11,808 bases of DNA from an uncultured Selenomonadaceae bacterium (GTDB taxonomy: Bacteria; Bacillota; Negativicutes; Selenomonadales; Selenomonadaceae), in assembly GCA_905235425.1 (NCBI GenBank), contig CAJOKY010000040.1, positions 1 through 11,808 of the forward strand, in the 5' to 3' direction. A program made the translations under genes and the position numbers. How positions within the stretch are numbered: position 1 is the stretch's first letter; each line of letters starts with the position of its first letter. Below are positions 1 through 5,786 of the stretch, piece by piece. Under the pieces are notes generated by a model, which did no database searches, had not been told where the DNA came from, and was given only the letters and a program-made list of their open reading frames with translations.

Positions 1-1
1 A

Positions 2-277
2 CCTGTACAAGTAAACGAAGCAAATATCGGCTTAATTTTGGATGTTCCGCTCCAAATTACGGTTGAACTCGGTCGTACAAGAAAATCTATTAAGGAAATT
101 TTGGAACTTACAAACGGCGCAATCGTGGAATTGGAAAAATTGGCAGGCGAACCTGTCGAAATTTTGGTAAACGGTCAGTACTTGGCAAAAGGTGAAGTTG
201 TAGTCATTGATGAAAATTTTGGCGTCCGCATTACGGAAATTGCATCACCTCAAGAACGCGCCGCTAAACTTGCTTAA
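2..277 (+). CDS. fliN: Flagellar motor switch protein FliN/FliY, C-terminal part (5' end outside window)
   Basis: This is the SpoA-type C-terminal domain of FliN or FliY, part of the C-ring that sets the direction of flagellar rotation. The open frame runs from base 2 (reading PVQVNEANIG...) without a start, so the gene is cut by the window edge. The TTG at 38 lies inside the domain and is not a credible start. The visible 91 residues show the family pattern: LDVPLQITVELGRT, then the IKEILELTNGAIVELEKLAGEPVEILVNGQ core and the GEVVVIDENFGVRITEI strand, ending in a short ERAAKLA tail. Whether the missing part makes it a short FliN or a long FliY with CheC-like phosphatase repeats cannot be seen; FliY is common at this position, before cheY, in Firmicutes. 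It is the first gene of the motility block here, followed by a 178-base gap. Confidence 0.93.
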   Translation, partial: PVQVNEANIGLILDVPLQITVELGRTRKSIKEILELTNGAIVELEKLAGEPVEILVNGQYLAKGEVVVIDENFGVRITEIASPQERAAKLA

Positions 278-358
278 TATCAATGTACGTTATACCGATT
301 AACTTTTATATTGAAACTGAAAAATTGCCACCAATTTGTCTAGGCGGCTAAAAAAATC

Positions 359-387
359 TTGCCGATTTTTGACATATGCGGTATAAT
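359..387 (+). promoter_or_regulatory. Candidate sigma-70-type promoter upstream of cheY
   Basis: A perfect -10 hexamer TATAAT (382-387) lies 17 bases after TTGCCG (359-364), which matches the -35 consensus at four of six positions. It sits in the 178-base gap between fliN and cheY, about 70 bases before the cheY start. It would allow cheY-fliO-fliP-fliQ-fliR-flhB to be transcribed apart from the upstream motor genes. The call is from sequence alone. Confidence 0.5.
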
Positions 388-402
388 GCTTTAAACTTTG
401 CT

Positions 403-430
403 TTGACAAGAATATTTTTGCTTTTAGGAT
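403..430 (+). promoter_or_regulatory. Second candidate promoter upstream of cheY
   Basis: A consensus -35 TTGACA (403-408) is followed after 16 bases by TAGGAT (425-430), a weaker -10. The start codon of cheY is 26 bases downstream and its ribosome binding site GGGAGAG (442-448) lies between, so a transcript from here would have a very short leader. It is less convincing than the TATAAT promoter just upstream. Confidence 0.3.
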
Positions 431-455
431 TTAAAATTCATGGGAGAGATGTTTT

Positions 456-818
456 ATGGCAGTAAGAGTGTTGGTCGTTGACGACGCGGCATTTATGAGA
501 ATGATGGTTAAGGACATTTTGACCAAAAACGGATATGAAGTCGTCGGCGAAGCTGAAAACGGTATGAAGGCCGTCGAAAAATATAAAGACCTGCACCCTG
601 ATTTGACAACAATGGATATTACAATGCCGGAGATGGATGGCATTTCCGCCGTTAAGGCGATTAGAAAGATTGACCCCAACGCTAAAATCGTAATGTGCAG
701 CGCTATGGGACAACAGGCAATGGTTATCGAAGCGATTCAAGCCGGCGCACGTGATTTTATCGTAAAGCCTTTCCAAGCAGATCGTGTACTTGAAGCCGTA
801 AAAAAAGCCGTAGGGTAA
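456..818 (+). CDS. cheY: Chemotaxis response regulator CheY
   Basis: This 120-residue single-domain receiver carries the chemotaxis signal from the CheA kinase to the flagellar switch. The acidic pocket D9-D10, the phosphoacceptor D54 (in TTMDITMPEMDG), the switch residue S82 (in MCSAMGQQ) and the invariant K104 (in FIVKPF) are all present, with no output domain. Length is normal for the family. The ATG at 456 follows the ribosome binding site GGGAGAG (442-448) at 7 bases. The stop codon TAA overlaps the ATG of fliO by one base (TAATG), so the two are probably translationally coupled. Its place between fliN/Y and fliO is the usual Firmicute order, which supports a flagellar role over a generic receiver. 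Confidence 0.97.
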   Translation: MAVRVLVVDDAAFMRMMVKDILTKNGYEVVGEAENGMKAVEKYKDLHPDLTTMDITMPEMDGISAVKAIRKIDPNAKIVMCSAMGQQAMVIEAIQAGARDFIVKPFQADRVLEAVKKAVG

Positions 819-1324
819 TGCAATACGGGTTTAAATATTTCCTGCCGGTTTTACTTGCACTCTTTTGCATAACGCTGAATTTCGGCTGTGAAGCCGCCGG
901 AGCTGACGGCGGGTATTTGGCGAACTACGATATTGAAAGTACGCCGAAACCTGCCGCCGTCTCGTGGTGGTCAACTCTTGCCTATCTTATAAGTTTAGTC
1001 GCCGTATTTGCCTTTGTTGTAGGGTTGGCGTACTTCACGGCAAGATTTATCGGCAGTCGTTTCAGCGCACGATCTTCAGGCGGCGGCAGAGTGCTTGAAA
1101 ATTTGCCATTAGGTCCTAACCGCTCTGTCTGTGTAGTGAAAATTGCCGGCAGGGTATTTTTATTGGGCGTGACTGACCATAATATTACGCTTTTAAGCGA
1201 AATTACCGACGACGAAACTATAGAAAATTTGCAGGAAAATGCTCCGGCAGATATTTTTCCTAAAGATTTTGGTACAATTTCAGAACTTGTACAAAAAATT
1301 CAGCCGCCGTTCAGAAAAAAGTGA
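818..1324 (+). CDS. fliO: Flagellar export apparatus protein FliO (FliZ in Bacillus)
   Basis: FliO is a bitopic membrane protein that helps assemble the FliP ring of the flagellar type III export gate. The 168 residues begin with a hydrophobic signal-like segment (about 7-24), then a polar stretch, a strong transmembrane helix (about 50-74), and a cytoplasmic domain with the family pattern GGGRVLENLPLGPNRSVCVVKIAGRVFLLGVTDHNITLL (about 87-126, given here as a run of motif residues). The tail is charged and variable. The start ATG overlaps the cheY stop codon, so translation probably continues by coupling. FliO is poorly conserved, and the call rests on the LPLG...V-V-I-GR-FLLGVT signature plus its position directly before fliP. 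Confidence 0.9.
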   Translation: MQYGFKYFLPVLLALFCITLNFGCEAAGADGGYLANYDIESTPKPAAVSWWSTLAYLISLVAVFAFVVGLAYFTARFIGSRFSARSSGGGRVLENLPLGPNRSVCVVKIAGRVFLLGVTDHNITLLSEITDDETIENLQENAPADIFPKDFGTISELVQKIQPPFRKK

Positions 1325-1327
1325 TTT

Positions 1328-1404
1328 AGTAAGTAGTAAGTAGTGAGTAGTCAGTAGTTAATAGTGAGTAGTTAATAGTCAGTGGTGAGTAGTTAATAGT
1401 GAGT
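1328..1404 (+). repeat. Degenerate heptanucleotide tandem array (about 11 units) running into the fliP start codon
   Basis: The fliO-fliP gap is filled by 7-base units in register from 1328: AGTAAGT twice, then AGTGAGT, AGTCAGT, AGTTAAT, AGTGAGT, AGTTAAT, AGTCAGT, GGTGAGT, AGTTAAT and AGTGAGT (1398-1404). The last unit contains the GTG used as the fliP start (1399). The only ribosome-binding-like element, GGTGAG (1384-1389), is also part of a unit. A change in copy number would therefore alter the fliP initiation region. The layout resembles the short tandemly repeated heptanucleotides known from cyanobacterial genomes, but no common origin is claimed. Confidence 0.85.
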
Positions 1405-2160
1405 AGTAAAACTGTTGCATTACGCCTTTTAACCTGCGCGACGTTACTTTTTTTATTTTGCGCAAATTTAGTCGAGGCAGCACCGGTACTTCCAAGCGTC
1501 AATGTCGAAGTCGGTACGGCAAGCACTCCCGCTGATGTATCGTCAACACTTCAAGTATTGGCGTTGCTTACGATTGTGACCATTGCGCCGGGCATTTTGA
1601 TAATGACAACTTCCTTTGTGCGAATCGTCGTAGTTATCGGCTTTCTGCGAAATGCCATGTCTACGCAAAACGTACCGCCAAACCAAGTTGTACTCGGTCT
1701 TGCAATGTTCATGACATTTTACATAATGTCGCCGTATTGGAGTCAAGCCAATGACGAAGGTATTCAACCGTACTTGAACGGGCAAATTTCGCAGGAGGAA
1801 GCGATTGACAAAACCATTGCGCCGATACGTGAATTTATGTTCCGGCAGACGCGCGAATCGGACTTAGCACTATTCGTCAACCTTTCTAACGCTGAAAGAC
1901 CCGAAACGCAGGAAGATGTTTCAACCTTCGTATTAATTCCGGCATTTATGATTAGCGAACTTCGCACGGGTTTTCAAATCGGCTTTATGATTTACGTCCC
2001 CTTCATTGTTATTGATATGATTGTCGCAACTACGCTTATGTCAATGGGTATGATGATGTTGCCGCCGGTTATGATTTCCCTGCCGTTTAAAATTCTGCTC
2101 TTCGTTATGATTGACGGCTGGCATTTGCTGATTAATTCCATTATAGTTAGTTTTCGATAG
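1399..2160 (+). CDS. fliP: Flagellar type III export gate protein FliP
   Basis: FliP forms the core ring of the export gate (with FliQ and FliR) in the inner membrane. The 253 residues start with a cleavable signal peptide (about 1-28, ending VEAA), as in other FliP proteins. Then come the first signature (about 71-97: TSFVRIVVVIGFLRNAM...PPNQV), a hydrophobic helix with MFMTFYIMSP, a periplasmic loop, and the C-terminal signature FQIGFMIYVPFIVIDMIV followed by SMGMMMLPPVMISLPFK. Length is normal. The GTG at 1399 is the only plausible start: the frame is closed by TAG at 1390 and no later start keeps the signal peptide. It lies inside a heptanucleotide repeat, with a weak GGTGAG element 9 bases before it. 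The stop codon overlaps the AGGAGG of the next gene. Confidence 0.96.
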   Translation: MSSKTVALRLLTCATLLFLFCANLVEAAPVLPSVNVEVGTASTPADVSSTLQVLALLTIVTIAPGILIMTTSFVRIVVVIGFLRNAMSTQNVPPNQVVLGLAMFMTFYIMSPYWSQANDEGIQPYLNGQISQEEAIDKTIAPIREFMFRQTRESDLALFVNLSNAERPETQEDVSTFVLIPAFMISELRTGFQIGFMIYVPFIVIDMIVATTLMSMGMMMLPPVMISLPFKILLFVMIDGWHLLINSIIVSFR

Positions 2161-2171
2161 GAGGAAACATT

Positions 2172-2892
2172 TTGCGCTTTGAATCTTATGCTCAAGAATT
2201 TGAAGATTTAATCCTTTATTGCGCACTCAAAGACGCCATAGGGGGGGGGTACGGACGGCTTTTACATTGATGTAGGAGCTAATGACCCTACCCTTTTCAG
2301 CGTGACAAAATTTTTTTATGACAGAGGTTGGCATGGCATTAATGTTGAGCCTTTAGCCGATCAATGCGCGTTGCTGATTGAACAGCGTCCGCGTGACATA
2401 AATCTTTGTGTCGGTCTTGGTAAAGAATCTGACAAAATTGAATTGGCAGGCGCGGGTATGGGTGCAACTTTTTCAAGCGAAGTTTCAGATAAATGGAATG
2501 TCGCTAACGTACCGCGCAGATTGAAAAAAATTTTAACGTTGTCGGAAGTTCACGAAAGATACTGCGACCCTAAGCAAGATATACATTTTTGCAAAATCGA
2601 CGTGGAAGGTTTTGAGCGCGAAGTTTTGGAAGGCATAAAGGATTGGCAAAAATTCCGTCCGTATATTTTTGCAATAGAAGCTACTTTGCCGGGAACAAAT
2701 ATCCCCTGTCACGATAAGTGGGAAGATATACTCTTGGCAAACGATTATATACTTGCATGGAATTTCGGCATAAATCGATATTACATCGGTATTGAGCGTG
2801 AATATCTTATGAAAGGTTTTCAAAGTATTAATCAATTCGTGGCGCAAAATGAAGTTTGCAAAATGGTAATGCAAAGAGTTCAATTTGGTTAA
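2172..2892 (+). CDS. FkbM-family SAM-dependent methyltransferase, frameshifted at a G9 tract (probable phase-variable gene in the OFF state)
   Basis: FkbM-type enzymes (Methyltransf_21) O-methylate sugars and related substrates. TTG at 2172 follows AGGAGG (2159-2164) at 7 bases and reads MRFESYAQEFEDLILYCALK..., a typical FkbM start. This frame stops at 2268-2270, just after nine G (2241-2249). The other frame continues GTDGFYIDVGANDP (SAM motif I), TKFFYDRGWHGINVEP, and later HFCKIDVEGFEREVLEGI, to the stop at 2890-2892. Removing one G joins the two halves into about 239 residues with no other defect. A GTG at 2302 could start a shorter product, but it has no ribosome binding site and would lack motif I. 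The gene sits between fliP and fliQ, where none is normally found. The glycan substrate is unknown; flagellar glycan is a guess from context. Confidence 0.88.
2241..2249 (+). repeat. Homopolymer G9 tract, frameshift site in the FkbM methyltransferase
   Basis: Nine consecutive G follow ATA in the coding region (after residue 23) and precede TACGGACGGC. Eight G would put the two halves of the methyltransferase in one frame, as would five or eleven; nine does not. Such tracts are known slipped-strand mutation sites in other bacteria. A read error in the homopolymer is the main alternative. Confidence 0.92.
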
Positions 2893-2915
2893 AAATTTTC
2901 ACAGGAGGCGGCGCA

Positions 2916-3185
2916 ATGTCGGGAGATTTGGTAATACAACTTGCACAAGAAGCGCTTATGATAGTTTTGCTTGTATCGGCGCCAATGCTCGGCTTAGGCT
3001 TAACGGTCGGCTTAATGGTAAGCGTCTTTCAAGCTACAACGTCAATTCAAGAGCAAACGTTGGCATTCATACCGAAAATTATTGCCGTCTTCGTAGCGAT
3101 TTTGATTTTCGGACCCTGGATGCTTAGTCTTATGGTAGAATATTTTTCCGGAATTTTTACAAGCATACCTGCGCGGTTGACGTAA
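2916..3185 (+). CDS. fliQ: Flagellar type III export gate protein FliQ
   Basis: FliQ is a small two-helix membrane protein of the export gate. The 89 residues match the family length and pattern: GDLVIQLAQEALMIVLLVSAPMLGLGLTVGLMVSVFQATTSIQEQTLAFIPKI is the conserved part (described as motif residues; helix 1 about 12-36, helix 2 about 52-76), with the Q-T-I-QEQTL--IPK loop typical of FliQ. ATG at 2916 has the best ribosome binding site of the operon, AGGAGG (2903-2908) at 7 bases. It begins 23 bases after the methyltransferase stop. That own strong site should keep it translated when the methyltransferase frame is broken, though transcriptional polarity is still possible. Confidence 0.96.
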   Translation: MSGDLVIQLAQEALMIVLLVSAPMLGLGLTVGLMVSVFQATTSIQEQTLAFIPKIIAVFVAILIFGPWMLSLMVEYFSGIFTSIPARLT

Positions 3186-3225
3186 CTAACAGCTAACAAC
3201 TAACCGCTAAAAGCTAACAGCTAAC
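3184..3225 (+). repeat. Heptanucleotide tandem array (6 units) between fliQ and fliR
   Basis: Units in register from 3184 are AACTAAC, AGCTAAC, AACTAAC, CGCTAAA, AGCTAAC and AGCTAAC. They fill the gap right after the fliQ stop, whose TAA overlaps the first unit. The consensus AGCTAAC differs by two transitions from AGTTAAT in the fliO-fliP array, so both fit AGYTAAY in the same orientation. The ribosome binding site of fliR (GAGG, 3237-3240) follows shortly after. Confidence 0.8.
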
Positions 3226-3247
3226 ACCTGATAAACGAGGTAACATT

Positions 3248-4042
3248 TTGACGGAGATAGATTTTTTTGACATATTGCAAGGGCAAATAGCGGGATTTCT
3301 GCTGGTACTGACTCGTACAAGCGGAATTTTTTTTATATCGCCTTTTTTCGGCAGTCAAAATATTCCCGTGCAAATTCGCGCGGCTACGGCGTTTGTAATT
3401 GCAGTTTTAACTTTTCCCGTGCTGATGAATGAAATGATTGTCGAAACGCCGGAAACCATTGCAATGTTCGCGGCACTCGTCGTACAAGAACTTTTTATCG
3501 GCTGGCTTATCGGTTTTGTCGGCTACGTCATACTTGCCGCAATTACAATGGCGGGCAAAATTATGGATATGCAGGTCGGCTACACAATCGCGCAGGTTAT
3601 GGATCCTACTTCAAATGAACAATCGCCGCTTATCGGTTCATTTCTCTACAACTTGACGATAATTTATTTTTTGACGGTAAACGGTCACCATATGATTATC
3701 GCCGCGCTGGTTGAAAGTTTTCGCTCTGTACCGATTAACTCCATAGTTTGGAATGACTCAATGGCAAATTTTATCGGCAACATTACAAACGGCATTTTTC
3801 TTGTCGGAATGAAAATCGCAATGCCGGTAACTTTTTCAATTTTAATGACAAATGTCGGAATGGGTATCCTTGCTCGCACAATGCCGCAGATGAATATTTT
3901 TGTTATCGGCGTGCCAATGCATCTTATGATAGGTACGGCGATGCTGGCGCTTTTAATGCCGTTTTACGTTTTATTTTTGGATGTGATGTTCGATGATATG
4001 TATTCAAGCATTTCGACGGCGATTAAACTCATTTCACCTTGA
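3248..4042 (+). CDS. fliR: Flagellar type III export gate protein FliR
   Basis: FliR is the single-copy, six-helix membrane component of the export gate. The 264 residues show the family start (FLLVLTRTSGIFFISPFFGSQNIP, as motif residues about 17-40, with the conserved P-FG...P--R), the loop MQVGYTIAQVMDPTSNEQSPLIGSF (about 108-132), and a hydrophobic C-terminal half ending VLFLDVMFDDM. Length is normal. The start is TTG at 3248, 7 bases after ACGAGG (3235-3240), the same GAGG-NAACAT-TTTG layout as at the methyltransferase start. The gene ends with two adjacent TGA codons (4040-4045), and its 3' end overlaps the only canonical flhB start by 50 bases. Confidence 0.95.
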   Translation: MTEIDFFDILQGQIAGFLLVLTRTSGIFFISPFFGSQNIPVQIRAATAFVIAVLTFPVLMNEMIVETPETIAMFAALVVQELFIGWLIGFVGYVILAAITMAGKIMDMQVGYTIAQVMDPTSNEQSPLIGSFLYNLTIIYFLTVNGHHMIIAALVESFRSVPINSIVWNDSMANFIGNITNGIFLVGMKIAMPVTFSILMTNVGMGILARTMPQMNIFVIGVPMHLMIGTAMLALLMPFYVLFLDVMFDDMYSSISTAIKLISP

Positions 4043-5168
4043 TGACATTGATATAAAAAGCGTTCCTGCCAAAAATTTTACTTTCGATCTTCAACGTTTT
4101 GCTGAAGGTGATAAGACTGAAGAGCCTACTTCTAAACGCCGCGAAGACGCGAAGAAAAAGGGGCAAATTGCTAAAAGTCAGGAGCTTAATACCGCCTTCG
4201 TACTTTTGGCAGGATTTTTAGTGATAAAACTTTTATGGGAATACATGTATTTCAACGTCGCCGATTATTCCGCTTATATTTTTTCGCATTTGCATGAAAC
4301 CGGCACCTCAATTGAAGACGTTATGAAAATTTTTTTGGACGTTGTTCAAGTCATGGTGACTACCGCATTTCCGGTAATGTTCGGCGTTTTAATTTTTGCG
4401 CTTGGAATAAATATTTATCAAGTCGGATTTATGTTTTCAACCGAAAAACTTGAACCAAAATTGAGCAATTTGAATCCAATAAACGGTTTCGGCAGACTTT
4501 TTTCAAAACGCGCACTCGTCGAATTGATAAAATCTCTGTTCAAAATCATTGTAATTGGATTTTTTTTGTACCTGTATCTGAAAGATGAAATACCGTTTAT
4601 GCCGTACTTTATTTATTTCGACTTGGAACATAGCTTAGCCGAAATTGCGGATAAAATTTTTGTAATGTCATTTCAAGTTATCACGGTAATTTTGGTGCTA
4701 GCGGCGGCGGATTACGCCTACCAACGCTGGCAGACAACGCAGGATTTGATGATGACAAAGCAGGAAGTTAAAGACGAGTATAAACAAATGGAAGGCGATC
4801 CGCAGATTAAAGGAAAAATTAAACAAAAACAAAGACAACTGGCAATGGCGCGTATGATGCAGGAAGTGCCGAAAGCCGACGTTATCGTCACAAACCCGAC
4901 TCACTTGGCAATAGCGCTGATGTATAAAAAAGGAATGGTCGCGCCAAAAATTTTGGCTAAAGGGCAAGATTTAGTTGCGGAAAAAATTAAAGCGACGGCG
5001 CGTGAACACCGTATTCCGATTGTGGAGAATAAACCGCTGGCGCGTGCGCTTTATGAATCTGTTGAAATCGGTGACGTTGTGCCGCAGGATTTGTATCAAG
5101 CCGTCGCAGAAGTTTTGGCGTATGTCTATCGCCTTAAAAATAAAAAAGTTCCGCCTCCGCGCAGATAA
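3993..5168 (+). CDS. flhB: Flagellar export switch protein FlhB (unusual start)
   Basis: FlhB sits at the export gate and switches substrate class from rod/hook to filament by self-cleavage. The segment FDLQRFAEGDKTEEPTSKR (31-49 from ATG 3993) is the Firmicute FlhB N-terminus. Four transmembrane helices follow, then the cytoplasmic domain with the autocleavage motif N301-P302-T303-H304 and a conserved tail. The real N-terminus is uncertain. No ATG, GTG or TTG lies in frame between the FliR stop and FDLQRFA. ATG 3993 adds about 30 residues unlike FlhB, overlaps fliR by 50 bases and has only a distant GGA upstream. Other options are a rare ATT start (4047) or +1 frameshifting from fliR, which would give a FliR-FlhB fusion. 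The functional call is firm; the start is not. Confidence 0.93.
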   Translation: MICIQAFRRRLNSFHLDDIDIKSVPAKNFTFDLQRFAEGDKTEEPTSKRREDAKKKGQIAKSQELNTAFVLLAGFLVIKLLWEYMYFNVADYSAYIFSHLHETGTSIEDVMKIFLDVVQVMVTTAFPVMFGVLIFALGINIYQVGFMFSTEKLEPKLSNLNPINGFGRLFSKRALVELIKSLFKIIVIGFFLYLYLKDEIPFMPYFIYFDLEHSLAEIADKIFVMSFQVITVILVLAAADYAYQRWQTTQDLMMTKQEVKDEYKQMEGDPQIKGKIKQKQRQLAMARMMQEVPKADVIVTNPTHLAIALMYKKGMVAPKILAKGQDLVAEKIKATAREHRIPIVENKPLARALYESVEIGDVVPQDLYQAVAEVLAYVYRLKNKKVPPPRR

Positions 5169-5172
5169 AAAA

Positions 5173-5214
5173 TTTTTTGGAAGAATTAATATTTTTTTTG
5201 GAAGAATTAATATT
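5173..5214 (+). repeat. Perfect 21-bp tandem duplication upstream of the double-glycine leader gene
   Basis: The unit of six T, GGAAGAATTAATA and two T occurs twice head to tail (5173-5193 and 5194-5214), directly after the flhB stop. The second copy supplies the likely -35 region of the next promoter. It has no inverted repeat and does not look like a terminator, so I see no clear transcription stop between flhB and the next gene. Confidence 0.85.
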
Positions 5215-5235
5215 TTTTAATTTGTAGCGTATAAT
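5207..5235 (+). promoter_or_regulatory. Candidate promoter of the double-glycine leader gene
   Basis: A perfect TATAAT (5230-5235) lies 17 bases after TTAATA (5207-5212), a four-of-six match to the -35 consensus. The -35 lies in the second copy of the 21-bp repeat. The gene start is 48 bases after the -10. This suggests that the small gene is expressed independently of the flagellar operon. Confidence 0.5.
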
Positions 5236-5283
5236 GTTTAGAAATAAAAAATTAAAATTTGAAACTGAAAGGAAGTTTTTAAA

Positions 5284-5658
5284 ATGGCTGAAGAATTTAA
5301 AAATGAAATGATGAGTGAAGAGGAACTCGATAATGTAAACGGCGGCACTTATGTTGACAGCTACAATGTAGCAGGATTTATGTTTCAAGCAGGTTTTGAC
5401 AATGCTTTAGGCGCGAACGGCTTGGTAAATTTTGCCGGAATGCGTTCGGCGCTTAACAGCATCGGTATCAGCGTAGAAGATCACGGCGGAGTGGCGGCAT
5501 TGGGCGGCACAGGCAATTCCTACACCGTTAAGGCGACGGGACAAACTTTAGATCAAGCCGGTATGATGAAATTCCTCCGCAATAAGTATCCTAACGTGAG
5601 ATTTAAAGAAATTGTCGAACCTAAAAATCTTTCGGACATTCTCGCTATGATTAAATAA
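5284..5658 (+). CDS. Small protein with double-glycine (bacteriocin-type) leader, function unknown
   Basis: I recognise the leader but not the mature protein. The first 21 residues end in SEEELDNVNGG, the pattern of double-glycine leaders that are cut after GG by peptidase-containing ABC exporters (C39 type). Cleavage would leave 103 residues, rich in Gly, Ala and Asn in the first half (AGFMFQAGFDNALGANGLVNFAG), with no cysteine, and a charged C-terminal part (RNKYPNVRFKEIVEP). The lack of Cys argues against a lanthipeptide or disulfide bacteriocin. ATG 5284 has AAAGGAAG (5268-5275) at 8 bases; ATG codons at residues 9 and 10 are possible but have no such site. No exporter, immunity or modification gene is nearby. 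It has its own promoter and terminator, so it is a single-gene unit between flagellar and pump genes. Confidence 0.75.
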   Translation: MAEEFKNEMMSEEELDNVNGGTYVDSYNVAGFMFQAGFDNALGANGLVNFAGMRSALNSIGISVEDHGGVAALGGTGNSYTVKATGQTLDQAGMMKFLRNKYPNVRFKEIVEPKNLSDILAMIK

Positions 5659-5683
5659 AAAATTTCAACCCCATGAAAAAATT

Positions 5684-5717
5684 AATCCCTTCGATAAAAA
5701 TCGTTGGGATTTTTTTA
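5684..5717 (+). terminator. Rho-independent terminator shared by convergent genes
   Basis: AATCCC (5684-5689) pairs with GGGATT (5706-5711). An inner CGAT/ATCG stem closes on an AAAA loop, separated from the outer stem by two T-T mismatches. A T run follows (5710-5716) and an A run precedes (5676-5681), so it could stop transcription in both directions: the double-glycine gene from the left and the RND operon from the right. The rest of the 128-base gap (5659-5786) is AT-rich with nothing else visible. Confidence 0.8.
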
Positions 5718-5786
5718 ATTTTAAATTTTAAATTTTTAATTCAACACGCCTTAATGAGTTGAAAATTTATTTGCAAGTGTCGCCGT

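Noticed and set aside
323..352. Hairpin GCCACC / GGCGGC in the fliN-cheY gap as a terminator or riboswitch
   Set aside because: The stem is 6 bp with a mismatch, has a 10-base loop and no T run on the + strand; too weak to call.
369..387. TTGACA (369-374) followed by TATAAT (382-387) as one promoter
   Set aside because: The spacer is only 7 bases, far too short; the TATAAT pairs better with TTGCCG at 359-364.
438..776. Open frames on the - strand opposite cheY
   Set aside because: They mirror the cheY coding sequence and show no family resemblance.
1326..1526. Open frame on the - strand over the fliO-fliP gap
   Set aside because: Its repetitive C-terminal peptide (NYSLLTT-like) is only the translation of the heptanucleotide repeat.
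2302..2892. Methyltransferase as an intact gene starting at GTG 2302
   Set aside because: It would lack SAM motif I, which is coded just upstream in the same frame (2260-2289), and has no ribosome binding site; the TTG at 2172 with AGGAGG marks the true start.
5173..5220. T-rich stretch after flhB as a terminator
   Set aside because: There is no inverted repeat; the pattern is a direct tandem duplication.
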